Shown here piece by piece: positions 23,046 to 35,099 of a DNA stretch of 64,000 nt. Origin of the DNA: Stenopsyche tienmushanensis (taxonomy: Eukaryota; Arthropoda; Insecta; Trichoptera; Stenopsychidae); NCBI GenBank assembly GCA_008973525.1, contig WACJ01000071.1, positions 620,001 to 684,000 of the forward strand. The letters run 5' to 3'. How positions within the stretch are numbered: the first letter of the stretch is position 1; every line of letters begins with the position of its first letter. Position numbers and translations under genes: made by a program. The notes below the pieces were generated by a model. That model was not told the origin of the DNA and did not search any database. It saw only the letters and a program-made list of their open reading frames with translations.

Positions 23046-25515
23046 ATTTTACCCTTAACAATAAAAAAATCTGTTTCAAAAAAAACTTACAAAAATATTT
23101 CTGTCACTATGTCTGTGCTCAAATATAATATCTGAAAATATGCGATTACTTTTGGGTCCCCCTTATACATATATGTTTAAAATAATTAAATATGTCTATT
23201 TAATTAGACTAACAATCATTTGGGTGTTGTTTGTGAATCAAAAATATATTTTATTTTGCCAGAAAGACTTGTCCTACGTATTTCTAAAAATGATATCACA
23301 ATTTATCACTGGATCAACGCATGCAGATTTATTTCGGCGATATAAAATATAAATTCGGCTTGGTAAATGTTCCATAGAGTATCTGTTTTGGTTATAGTAC
23401 AATAATTCAATTTTCACATTGTGGTATAGCCAAAAAACACATTGTTACGTCATAAATTCGAACAAAGGACATCGCAATGTAAACGATGCGCCCCCTTTTA
23501 TCAATCTATTTGTTTTGAAACAAAAGCACCCCCGTTGATTTCATTAAGCATTGCTTTTAATGCTTTGAATTTTAAATTCGAAACAATGAGCACAATTGTG
23601 AATGGAATTTTTGATTATTTCACGGCAGAAAGTGTTCGAAATATGCCAAATGTTGCGAAACTCTTTACTAGATAAGACGAGATATGTTGAATCTTATCTG
23701 TCAGTGCTTTGTTGTGTTTTGTCGCGACACGACTGAATTACAAGGCTTTGTGACAGACGTTAAAATACCTACGATCTAATATGTCTATCTTGGATTCAAA
23801 TATTCTTAGGTATGTCCTTATTGAATCTATTTCATGCGATCTCGAAAATAATTCAAGTGTTCAGCACAAAGGCGTTCTAATGAACACTTGCCGAAGCACA
23901 GGTTCATCTTTAATTCATTTAAATAACTTAAAAGTTCCACGACTCGATCAAAACGAGGAACCCGAAGCAAAGTTTCATCTACAGAATTAATTAATAATAG
24001 AGCAACGTTAGCTTTGATTCAAAGTGATTCATTTTGCGAAGCACCATCGGTGATGGTAGCACGTTGTAGAACAAGAATGCTTGACCTTTGGTTTCGCCGA
24101 ATCATCACTATGGACCTAATTAAATTAAAATATCTTAAACGTTAAAAGTTGGGATGCCTCCCCTGTCTTAAAACAAAACAAATGCCTCTCTTGCTCAAAG
24201 CGGGTGATGTTAATAAAGCGTTATTTGGGACGTACCAAGAATTTGGTCCTTTGACGAATCACTTTGAAATAAGGGAGGTGGCAAGGAAATTTCATTATCC
24301 TGTCGTCAACTCCTTTAACCGAATTAGCTTTCGTCTTGGGCAGGACCTTCATTTCTATCAGGCCTCCGTCGTAACTCGAAGCGATCTTGATCTTGCATCA
24401 AATTGAAATTTATGATCCATATGAAATGGCCCTGTGATTGGTAGCCACACGTATTAATATACAAGAGCTATGTAATTATGAAATATTACACATGATTAAT
24501 AATTGTGTGTTAAACCGTATTTAAATGTATGACAGACTTCCATAATTGAAAACAAATAAATATATGATTGAAACATTTCCCTATAATATCTAATAGTTTT
24601 ATGTATATAAAGGTGCATATTCCACTAAATACATAATTTATAACAAGAAAAGAAACATGTTCAAAGTCTGTTATCAGATTGATATATCAACGACTTAAAT
24701 TTGGCTTTTAATTCTCTTGATTCGTAGATTATTTTCATCAATGAAATTATTTTTAGTTGCGGCTTAAATCATGACCTGAGCTGATATTTGATTTCTAGTG
24801 GTTATTCGCTGCTCTAAATTTTATTGAATATCAATGAGCAATGCAATCTATTATTAAATGTATGTTTCGATTCCATTGCGTGACTGTGCAGAACGTGTTA
24901 CTGGTTAGAGCACATGGATGACATATCTGGGTGAGACGAAGTGGGAGTTCTTATATCAAAATGTTTCGGGTTTAACGCTTTTAAATTTCAGTTTTATTAA
25001 AATAAAATGTCAAATCGTGATTGGAAGATCTTCTTCTCTTGGTCCCTATGCTTTATATATATTTGCTATTAAGTTGTTACATTCTTGTACAAAGTTAAGT
25101 CAAAAGAATTCATGAAATGTGTAACATGATGATGTACAGATTATCTACAATAAAGTGTAGTACGTTTTATAACATCTATTTTTATTTATTCCTCATGTTT
25201 AAGAAGGTACAAGCTATTGATAAAGGATCTTTGTTTGTCTTATCCAACACGTATTCGATTTGTATAAGATTTCAATTGATTCAAAGTCACATGTTAGGGA
25301 ATCATTATTTATATTTACATAGGTTTCAAAGTCAATAATATAATTAATAGTCAATAATTCCTAGCTATATTCGGTAATATTTATTCGCATCTCATCCATG
25401 ATAGTATCGATTAGATTACTGTTATCGTATAACTTAAATATTAAATAGTATTTTTGATTATTTTACTTGTCATAATAATAAGATTGTTCTATTAATTTTA
25501 AGGCAATGTTTGCAA
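23046..25515. other. No gene recognised
   Basis: Several forward frames of 65-85 codons (23140-24406, 24918-25338) have no recognisable domain. The stretch 23440-24420 is mildly G+C-richer. A segment near 24775-24830 resembles 18925-18985 (GACCTGAGC followed by CGCT-CTC-AAATTT), an unassigned low-copy repeat. Confidence 0.35.
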
Positions 25516-25517
25516 TA

Positions 25518-25720
25518 CACTCAAACCTCTTTTTGTGCGACTTTTTTTTGTGCGATTTCGCAGCTATGCCGTTTTTTTAAAGCATTTTTTTTAAATTCTA
25601 AAAAGAGCACAGATTGAGATATTTTAAGACTTACATAGAAAATTTTAAGACTTACATAGAAAAAAATATTTATGTGATTTTCTGCGGATCGCATCTACCG
25701 CACAAAAAAAGCTTAAAGTC
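25518..25720. repeat. Family E copy 1 (TA-type DNA transposon end)
   Basis: The left end CACTCAAACCTCTTTTTGTG, preceded by TA, equals the inverted right end of the element at 31853-32844. A short direct duplication, AGACTTACATAGAAAA, lies inside (near 25628 and 25649). On the right only CCGCACAAAAAAAGC resembles the inner part of the inverted terminus, so the right end is truncated. Confidence 0.6.
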
Positions 25721-25730
25721 TATTTATTTA

Positions 25731-28015
25731 TAGCCTAGTTTTTTGGGTGTTTCATCATGTACATTCTTATCTATTTATGTACCAGTAAAAAAAAATCCAC
25801 AGAGAATTTTTAGTGACACATTTATATTAGGTCTTCCCGAAAGAAGTTCATCATTTTCGCACTCATAGTTTTTTGAGAGGAGGATAAAAAACTTACAGGA
25901 GAAGTGGGAATTAGTTGTATAAAAAGTAAAAAAATATAATGGATGTCTTTCGGAATAACCTAATAGTACATTATTAATTCGATCTACGCCAATAATGCAA
26001 ATTTCCAATCTCTTAATTTATATTGGAAGATAAGCAAGACTGGTTATCAAGATGACGGATAGCTCATTCATTAATCCACGTCCATATAATTAAACAAGGG
26101 CCTTATCGACTGCCAACCATTAATTATGTAGAAAGCCGTAGATTCTTCCCCTGGGATGTCATTTTTTTCATTCATGAATAAAAACGTGATGCCTAGCCTT
26201 TATAATAATTTCATTAATAGAAGTATATGCCTCAAATATGAATATATACCGAGGATGTGGAATTAGGACTGTAGCAATTGTTGGTTTGACCCACTTTCAA
26301 ATTTAGAACTGGGTGAGTTGACGTGCGTTAAAACTTGTGTATAATGGCAGTTTGAGCTATGATAAGATGGCCAGTGTTCTGCACCATGGTAGTTATCCAA
26401 AGCTTCAACGGTTTTATCCCCAGGGCTAATTTTGATATGAGTTTTGCTTTGTTAAGCTCCCTCGTATTTAAAAGTCTTGCTCTGCTGGTAAATTAGGGCG
26501 GGTATGTCTACATTTTTTTTAGGTATATTACAGCCTACAGCAAAGTTTTCTTAAGGTCAGGATAGTTAGCGATGTATATTCACAAGTTGTACACGAATAA
26601 ATTAGTTTAATTTCATTTGCAGAATAAATTCTATTTAATTTGAGAAATGGCAGATAAATTCCTGGAAATTCATGAAATATTTATAACATTAGCTACGTCT
26701 GGTCTAATTTAATAATGCCTAATATTTTTATATGAAATTGCGTTTAATTTAAATATAAACGTGTAAGATCCAAGGATAAAGATTTATTTTTGAGTTTTCA
26801 AAGTGTTGTAATATGTGACATGTAAATGCTATATAAATCTGCCAAATAAAGTGTTACGAATTCCAGTTTATTATAGCTAGTACATTAAGTAGTTAAGTTT
26901 ATTAACAAACAAATAATTGCACTTTTTTGAAGGATACATCTATTATTGGCTTGTTTTTTTAAAAATATAAATGTTTTATTATACTCAGATATAACCTACT
27001 TATAAAAAATTAATGATTGCTTGCAAAACCATGTTATTGTGTAGAAATTTCTAAAAAAATGTTATGGGATCTATTAATTGTTGTGTACAAGTATTCTTAC
27101 GGGAATATTTCCTATTGAACTATGGATTAAATTTTATGGACTGCAGATGTGCACCCAGCCAAAATGGGTTGCTTAATAACAACATCACATAATTATGTGT
27201 GCCATTGTTTAGATTCAAGATTTATATGGAAACAGAAATTAATCGAATTCTATTAAAATGAAAAAAATCAAAGGGCTAGTCGCTTGGAAGATATCGTGGC
27301 CTTAGTTCTGTATTATTGGAGTTTGTAGCTTATTATATTAAAAGTAAACATAAATTAAATGAAATGGAAGATAATCAAATTATGTTGTAGCAGTTGTGAC
27401 CAAACCATGACCCAGGAAGGCTATTAGCTGATCATTGAGTTGATTTTTCTAAGTCTAGTGCTGTAATTAATGTTTTCCTGTGTTCTTACCATCAGGGCTT
27501 TAAAATTAAATGTAATTTAGTGGCAAAATTAGCACTAGATCCAGTCGCAAAGTAAGATTGGGGAATAATTTGGGACTAATCGGTGAAAAAACGAGACCTA
27601 GAGTAATTAATATAATCTGTCCGGAGATCATGTCGGTATATCAGTAATAGTGAAACCGCGTATTCCGAGAGCAGAGAAGGTTCCTTTTACTACTTAGTAT
27701 ATATTTCTATGGCCTCGAATTAGTTCCAAGTATCTCGCAGTACAAGGGCCAATTTCGGTGTGAAAACTTGATTAGAAATATAAATTTTCCCCAGACCTCG
27801 CAGTGTCCCAGAATAGTCCTAGAGTGACTTTTCTCTTTTCAGGTGTCACTTTTAACTTAGTGGCCCACGGGTTGATATGTTAAAAATAAACAAAATTTGA
27901 TTCAATATCTTAAAAAGGTTCGCCATTATAGTACAGCATGCGGTGGCATGTTTTGTGAAAATATTCATACAAAGCAGATTATTTCTCATTTTACACTTTA
28001 AAAATGTTTGAGACT
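25731..28015. other. A+T-rich, nothing recognised
   Basis: No coding similarity or repeat was identified. The minus frame 28088-27852 is an artefact of the tandem array below. Confidence 0.4.
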
Positions 28016-28017
28016 TG

Positions 28018-28305
28018 TATACAGGGTGCTTTGCAAATGGACCGACAAAATCAGGCTTAAAGACCGTGTGAGTTACGAAATAGGACATGTATCCAGACGA
28101 AGAAATCCAGTGGTGTCAGGTCTGTAGACCGTGCGAGCTATAGAATAAGGCACGCCCCCAGACAAAGAAATCCAATGGTGTCAGGTTTGGTGACCGTGTG
28201 AGCTTTGGAATAGGGCACGTCCCCAAACAAAGAAATCCGGTAGTGTCAGGTCTGAAGATCATGCGATTCACGGAATAGGGCTGCCAAAATAATTAATGTA
28301 CACCT
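28018..28305 (-). repeat. 65-bp tandem array A (transposase-motif-derived)
   Basis: The word GACCGTG or its variant starts at 28062, 28127, 28192 and 28257, exactly 65 bases apart, and a fourth, diverged unit trails off toward 28018. On the minus strand one unit can be read as SPDLTPLDFFVWGR-like, the block around the third acidic residue in mariner/IS630-type transposases. Since 65 is not a multiple of three, successive units change frame, so the array is not a protein repeat. The edge GGCAGCCCTATTCC next to TTAATTATTTT is shared with array B at 61 kb. Confidence 0.85.
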
Positions 28306-30330
28306 TAATGTTTGCACATTTAATGTGACTTTGGAAGCTTAGAACTATTTTTTTAAGCCGATTGCATAAAATAATAATTTATTTAGATCAATGATATATT
28401 ACAAAATACAAAAATTTGTTATTAATACAACCAAAAATTAAAAAAAGTTATGACGATTTAAAAGTGAAATTTTGAGATATTTCATTGAAGTAATCAATAG
28501 GAGGATATAAAAATAAGATTTATAATTTTGGCAGGATCCTTAATTAGTGCAAAATATATTGCTCGTCACACCAGGTTTAATAATAAAAATAAGAGTGATA
28601 GTGTCATAAAAATAACTAAAAAAGCATTGTTGAGAAAAATATGGGTATATAATTAAAATTCTATATTTATTTCGAACGTTCAATATAATTTTGTATGAAC
28701 TTCAATGTCTTGTATAACATGGATATATAATACATTACACGAAGTTTTAATGAAATCATATAACCGTCTTACATGAGAGCCGAATGTACGCAGGAATATC
28801 TAAGATGATTTCGTATATCAGCATAATTTCAGCATTGCCTCAGCATTTTATATTCAAATCGACGATATCGAGAATTATGTTATTTTCGACGATTCTACTT
28901 CTGTGTGTTTCTTCGTGAGGCTTTTTAGAACTTATTCTATTATTGTTATTCATTACTGCTCCGGGTCTGTTTACCAGAACTCTGATATTGCCGGTCGAAA
29001 TACTTGTAGACGCGAAATAACATTTGCTCATTGTTTCTCAAAATATTTATATTGTAAATGTTAATTTATGTTCTTATTTCCAAGTATAAAACATCGATAT
29101 GAGCGTCTCATCCAAATAATAAAATTAAATATGATAAAAATTCAATTGAAAGAGTTTCGCGTTGTTGTTGAGTTAGTATTGTATTGTCCTCGGAGGCTTT
29201 TCATGTCGCTTTAAATTGGATTTTCATACTTTTTTTTGATGTAACCGAGTATTTATTTGGATAGGCGAATACTGTTAAACTTAAAAATTAAGGCTCTGGA
29301 TGTTTTTTTCCAGTCTTTCGAAAGTCACGCCTCGTTGTAATTACACTAGCGAATTGAATAAACCTTTTCAGACAAAGCGTATGCTGCTCATTAGTGTACG
29401 TCATCTTGTTTGCTGCAACTTACATAAATTTCCACTATAGGGTAATGAAAGCCGGCAGGAGCATTTATTTTCCGTATTTTATGGCATGAAAGTTATGAAG
29501 GCTTTTCAAACATTCTCTTTGAAAAATAAAACCAAAATAATCCGACAAACTACTGAAAATAACCATCTTGCAAAACACCAATTCGTATGAATTTATTACA
29601 AAATTATTTTTTACGGGTTTCTATTGCATGCTTAGAAGACTTAATGTGACTTTTATAACAGAGCTTTGCAACCTTTTACACACATATATTATTCAGGGAC
29701 TCTAACTTTTTTCGGTTGCCACCCAAAACCTACTTAAAGTGTGATTTGCGCGATCATTGGATATTTTTTGAAGTGCAGTATAGCAAACATAAAAATATAT
29801 TATTATAAAGAGCTATAGTGATATAATTAGAAATTATAATTTGTAATCGTAATTTTGCATTTGGAATCACACGAAACATTAGTTCTGTGAAAGCTCTTCA
29901 AACTATATTTGAAAAGCAGCATCTCGCTGGTTGTAGTAGGCTCCTAATTCTAGTTTTCATAACATAACAAAAAAAAAATCAAGCAAACCAAATGTATTTT
30001 TATACAATTTCAACTGTCTTTCTGTGCGTTCATTGATTAATATTTTTCCCAGCATCTCATCAAAGGAGATGAAATAGTTTTGAGAGCGGGAAGATGTATT
30101 CTTTCTGTAGGCTCGTTAAGTAATCTCGTGGCTATAAACTCTCTATGCATTAAATAGAGCTGTTAATTAAAACGTGTGCGTTTATGTCACCAACTTATAA
30201 ATGCACATTAAAAAGAACATTGGCTTATCACACCCTACCATATTTAATAGTGATTGCACAATATATTATAGAAGTTGTGTAAAAAATGATATCAATCATA
30301 TATTTATAACATGTTTTCTTTTTGTTTCAG
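28306..30330. other. No gene recognised
   Basis: Mostly A+T-rich. The stretch 28840-29460 is somewhat richer in G+C. Nothing resembles a protein family or a terminal repeat. Confidence 0.4.
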
Positions 30331-30378
30331 ATAAGGTACATAGTGTTGATTATTCATTTATGCAAAGAAAATGCGGAG
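30331..30378 (+). other. Candidate 48-bp micro-exon
   Basis: A pyrimidine-rich tract with TTTTTGTTTCAG is followed by 48 bases and then GTATGT, which fit the consensus 3' and 5' splice sites. The segment is open in two frames: IRYIVLIIHLCKENAE, and (after two bases) KVHSVDYSFMQRKCG. I do not recognise either peptide. The moderately G+C-rich DNA after it (30420-30705) is open for 93 codons in a forward frame but lacks a second clear exon boundary. Chance occurrence of such sites in A+T-rich insect DNA is common. Confidence 0.25.
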
Positions 30379-31740
30379 GTATGTGAACCTTTTTTAATAA
30401 ATTAGTTGTATGCTTTTGGATTTGATTGACGAAACTCCAAGCAATGAAATGGTTGAGGACAACTTCGACCAACAATGAAAGGATTCCTTGCTTTTACGTC
30501 GTATATCGCGTGATGTTTCCATCTTTTGCCCTGAGTTATGACTTCATTTCTCATGGGAACTTATGGGGAACGTTGCCTTTCTATGAACATGTCGAGGGAA
30601 AAAAATCACTCAGTGAAATTAATCCGGTCGATTCAATCAGTACCAATGTTGGGCTCGTATTAAGAATTGAGGGTGCTTCAATTTGTCGCAATAAAATAGT
30701 AAATTGACACGTTTATGTCCGTCGTTTGGTTTCGATTTTTGAAGCATTTGTATCGACCTAAAATGTGTCAAAGTCTAATGAAAGTCCTATTGTAGATATG
30801 CGCGGAGCTGTTATAAAAATATACTCAGAACTCATTATAATTTTCTAATAAAGAAGGGCGTGTTCAGCACCTGCCATATTTTGCTAAAAATATATGGAAT
30901 TGGATTCAAAAGCTTTTTCGACATGTTCTGAAACCAATTACGCGCTTTCCATGTATACAATGATAAATGAAAATGCTACAAGTACAATGTTCGTAGAATG
31001 TACGTTTGATCGCAAAATTATGGCGCTTAATTATTGAAATTACAAATACACTTTTCATAGGAAATTGTATATTCAATGACGTATTTAAAATTCCGTAACA
31101 AATCTTGTTGAAAAATAGGCTAATTTATATGATGGATGAAAAAAAAAACTATTTATGGGATCTTATTTTTTCGATTGTCTGCTTTTAGCCAGGATCTCTT
31201 TAAATCTCACAGTATGTAGGAGCTATGCCTTTTTGAAGTTTTTCAATTGACTCGATTAGACATATCTATATTTTTTTATCATACGCTTAATGTTGACGTT
31301 TTTTTTAAATTTTTGATGTATGTTATTATGAAGTTAGTGTACTTCAAACCTGTAAATTAAATTGGATAATGTTTCTAAAAGTACATAAATTTGCATATGA
31401 ATGATAACATAATAACACTGAAACAAACCTATTAGCATCTATAAATATTTTAAATGAGCAAATATATACATTATTTTAAATTGAAATGCAAATCCTTCAG
31501 TGTGATAGAATAACAGTAAACGGAATAGCAGGATCATTAATAATGTATTTTTCCCAGGATTTATTCTTGTGGTAATTAAGAAGACATTGCTTGCAAATGA
31601 AGATGGTCGTTCATTCAAGGGTTCAAGAAATAATCAGTAGTCAAATTTGAGAGATTTAACATTGTAATATTAAATACCGAAAATTCTATTTTATAAAAAT
31701 CACTGGTTTCTCATTGCTTAATTTTAAAAAATGTTAATTA
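30379..31740. other. No gene recognised
   Basis: The part 30420-30710 has higher G+C and no family match. The rest is A+T-rich without repeats. Confidence 0.35.
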
Positions 31741-31852
31741 AATATACATCTGGACCTCATATAACACGATCATAATACAAGACGATTTATATTTAACACG
31801 GTTGATGAATTGTAGCATATTTTTGTAGAACACGATTAAAAAAATATATATA

Positions 31853-32844
31853 CACTAAAACCTTTTTTTGTGCTGAAGATATGTTCCGCAAAAAATCTCA
31901 CAAAAAAGCTATACAATTACATAGAAAAAGTGTAAACAATATAATCCTTCATTTGTAAAGATGTTGTTATAGTTCCTACCATAAAAAAGACATTTTCACA
32001 AAATGACGACTGTTTAAAAAGAAGTCAATTTTTGGCCTTATTTTTTCAGTTTAATTTTTTTTAAAGTAGTTTAATTTTTTTAAAATTAAATTTTGACATA
32101 AATCTGGTAGGAATAATAGAAGATTATATAGAAAAGGTTCTTACTCAATTTAACCTTTTAAGGAGTGAGCAAATTTAAAATCAATGAAGTCGTTGATGCA
32201 TCAGAGTAAGACAATCTTCAATTCGAGGCAGAGTCAATTGTAAATAAGCCCTGTTGATAGCATGTGAGATCATGTAATTTTTTTACATAAACAATACACA
32301 AAAATTGATTAATTTGCTCCTGCTTTAGAAGGAAATGATAATCGGACAAAGACTCATTCAACAAGCAGCGACGAACAGGAAAGAATTAAATAAATAAAAA
32401 CTGTCAATAGCACACAATATTCGGTCATTTCTTCAAGTATACAAATAATAAACTTTAACTCGAAATTATTATTAGTTGATAAATTTGGGTTAACGATCTA
32501 TACAATCGTGCGATGTATGCGGTGAAGCTCTCCGTCTCTGTCTCCCAAACTGCGCTACGTTCTCTCTCTGTCTCTGTCTGTCTCCGAGCTCAATGTACAA
32601 GAGTGCTTTTTTTGAATGAGTGCTTGGTCCTGGGATAGTACTCCTTTAGGGGTTAAAGTAAATCATTTAATTAAAATTTGAGATATCATGTTAACCGTAT
32701 TGAAAAAAGTAGTTTCGAGAAAAACGCGTTTAAAGATTTCATTCTGGTAAGACCGGCGGAGATTAAAATGAAAATTACTTAAAAAAACCGCGTAACTTCG
32801 AAAACGCACAAAAAAAGTCGCACAAAAAGAGGTTTGAGTATGTA
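31853..32844. mobile_element. Family E copy 2, ~990-bp TA-type DNA transposon
   Basis: The left end CACTAAAACCTTTTTTTGTG is preceded by TA. The right end ...AAGTCGCACAAAAAGAGGTTTGAG is its inverted counterpart and matches the left end of copy 1 at 25518 almost exactly. The inside holds no recognisable transposase. It includes a CTCTGTCTG-rich simple repeat (32531-32585). I read it as a non-autonomous member of a Tc1/mariner/pogo-type family. Confidence 0.65.
32531..32585 (+). repeat. Imperfect (TCTCTG)n simple repeat
   Basis: CTCTGTCT-type words alternate for about 55 bases, interrupted once by CCCAAACTGCGCTACG. Confidence 0.7.
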
Positions 32845-32847
32845 TAA

Positions 32848-33130
32848 AAATTCAGAGAGAAATTGTATCTATTCAATGTGGATGAAATGGGATTATACTG
32901 GAAAAAGATCGAAGTTACTAGGCAAAAATATCTTTACTTTTATGTTGTATTTTTTCCGGGGATTTTACCTCCAATAGAAGATGAATTCCAAATGATAATT
33001 AATATTTTTCATAGTATTGGCGGAGAAGGATTTTATGATTTTAATATCCATGATATCTGGAGGATTATATACTGAACAGAGAAGAATTAGTTGAAATTAT
33101 GGATGAATATACCATAATTAATGACTGAAA
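32848..33130 (+). pseudogene. pogo/Tigger-like transposase fragment
   Basis: Just to the right of the E insertion a frame reads YLFNVDEMGLYWKKI, close to the VFNVDETGLFWKKM block around the first catalytic Asp of Tigger/pogo (jerky-like) transposases. The frame stays open to about 33073, but the later residues are not recognisable. NREELVEIMDEYTIIND, read in another frame, could be a decayed later part. Everything upstream of this block is replaced by the E element. Confidence 0.6.
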
Positions 33131-33540
33131 AAGCAGTTGCAGTGAAGTAGCTTGGGCTTGGCTGATAAATTGGAATATTTTTTTTTTATAGGAAATGATC
33201 CCATAATGGCGAAAAGAGAGAAATTTAAGAAGGAATTAAAAAATTGATCCCTTATCCCAAAACACTTAAAGATTTATACGCTAAAAGTAGACAATCGCTT
33301 ATTGCTGAATTTTTAAAGGCTAAATCCAATGAGTCCTCCGATTATGAAAATTCACAACTGATCTCTAAAAATATTTTTTTAAGAAATATGTAAATGTGTA
33401 TTTTGTAGATAAATAAAAAAAATATTGGATATTAAAAATCTTTGATATTTTTTGGAACACAGACTATTTTAGTATGAGGTTCAAATCTTATATAACACGG
33501 TTTTGTGGAACCACATGAACGTGTTTTACTAAGTTGTATT

Positions 33541-34790
33541 TGTCTAGCACTCTTTTTTTCGAGTTGTTGAGCATCCAATTAATGGGTTTATACTGTATAT
33601 AAAATTCAAATTCTGAAATATAAATGAGATCGTACTTTAAATTGCCGATCGTTCAGATATAACTAATTGTTGTTGATTCTTGCTTCTTCCCAATTGAATA
33701 ACCTGATCATTGATTTTGTAAGCGTTTCTGATTAAATTGTCTTATTGTCGAGTATTTCGTATGGATGTAATAATATTATCCATTCCAAAAATAAGATTTT
33801 TTGCATGAAAATATATAGTATATGTTTTTAGAACAATGTCATGTAGATTATGTCGGCAATTTTTAAAGCGACCAAAGAAGATGCTTAATTAAATATTATT
33901 AATTCGCGTGGGCCTCTCGTTTGAGCGCATTAGCTATTTATACGGAACATTTGCAGGGGGTAGCATTGCACCCCGTCGAAATGCGTAGGATTTGCTAAAT
34001 AAGCCGAAACGATACAAATGCGTCTATATATAGAATAATAGCACTAATTAAATAATGTAAGCAAAGAGCATATTTTTACACATTTTATCCCGCTACGTGA
34101 CCCACAGCTTGGGCCAACGTTTCCGTTATTTTAAGGCTTTGAAAAGCTTCCGTATCCGGTGCGGTCGGGAAAACCCCATTTTCATTCACCATGCACCGTG
34201 AGCGAGCCCTCCGTGCTTTATGGTAAATTGCAAAAGGGACGGAACAACTATAAAAATGAAACGTTTTTTCTTTACAACTCTGCTGCTTTCTTTCTTTTTC
34301 GTATTTATGTACGGTATTGAGTTCGGCTTACATTTCCTCGCTTTTCCCACGAAGAACGCAAAGCCTCCTTTTGATCTCGTTTACGCTGTTCCAGATCCCT
34401 AATTTTCTGTGTTTTATTATTGTGCGCGAAGATGAGACGTATATTACGTTATGTTATATTGGATTTCCATCGGAGAAGTGTCATTTGATATGATTTTGGT
34501 TCTAAGGCTTTTTTTGCCGAGGCCTTTGTGAGCGGCTCGTTTACTATAAAAAATATGATGGAACACGAAGGATACATACGAACAATAGGCAATAGGTAAA
34601 GTTCAAAGCATCATCAGGGATCTCACAAAAAAGAGGAATATTCAAAACCTCGAACCCTGGGGCATTTAAAATTTACCAACAAATTGAATAATTTAAATTA
34701 AATCTATTTACGAACCTTATATAAAATGTTCACATATCAAACTTATATAAGATCCAATGCGATGAGCAAAAATTCTATACAACACAAATC
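33541..34790. other. No gene recognised; G+C-richer part at 34080-34520
   Basis: The G+C-richer part has a 60-codon forward frame with a hydrophobic stretch (FFFTTLLLSFFFVFMYG), a common outcome of T-rich DNA. I see no gene context. It is a possible conserved element. Confidence 0.35.
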
Positions 34791-34793
34791 TAA

Positions 34794-35095
34794 CATATAA
34801 AAATGAATTTGGCTTTGTTCGATCGAAATGTGCTGTCATACCGTTCATCAAATTGCAATAAAACTTCGTTCACTTATTATTAAGAGTATTGTGAGTAACA
34901 TAGGCATAGTTTGATATATAAAAAAATAATATTTGTTTATCCGTATTTAATGCGCTATCACATCGCTTAATCGATTGCAATAAAACTTTGCCAACTTATT
35001 GTTTGCACTTTCTCAAATAATATAAATATTAAATAATTAACTTATAGCAGATTTTATATATAAAAATCAATACTTGTATGTTTGTTCAGAATTGT
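34794..35095 (+). repeat. Diverged tandem of ~120-140-bp units
   Basis: Units start with an ATATATAAAAAT-like word at about 34794, 34914 and 35055. The first two continue to share ATTGCAATAAAACTT, CACTTATT or AACTTATT, and a TTTGTTC/TTTGTTTAT block. The third is cut off after about 40 bases. Similar word sets (GCAATAAAACTTTG, ACTTATTGTTTG, GTAACATAGGC) are, from memory, common in insect Helitron-associated repeats. That assignment is unverified. Confidence 0.5.
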
Positions 35096-35099
35096 TACT

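Larger units (their letters stand above)
31745..33540 (+). mobile_element. Family F copy 2: pogo/Tigger-like remnant split by family E
   Basis: The left part (31745-31850) shares ordered motifs with 3778-3992 in reverse. A family E element then intervenes (31853-32844). A Tigger-like transposase fragment follows, and a second TATATAACACGG motif appears at 33490. The order fits an older pogo/Tigger element invaded by E. The TATAACACGG words at the two ends are not in inverted orientation, so the outer ends are not settled. No TA duplication was confirmed for the outer element. Confidence 0.45.

Noticed and set aside
28062..28290. Array considered as CRISPR-like
   Set aside because: Units are contiguous, with no separate repeat and spacer pattern, and the unit is derived from a transposase motif in eukaryotic DNA.
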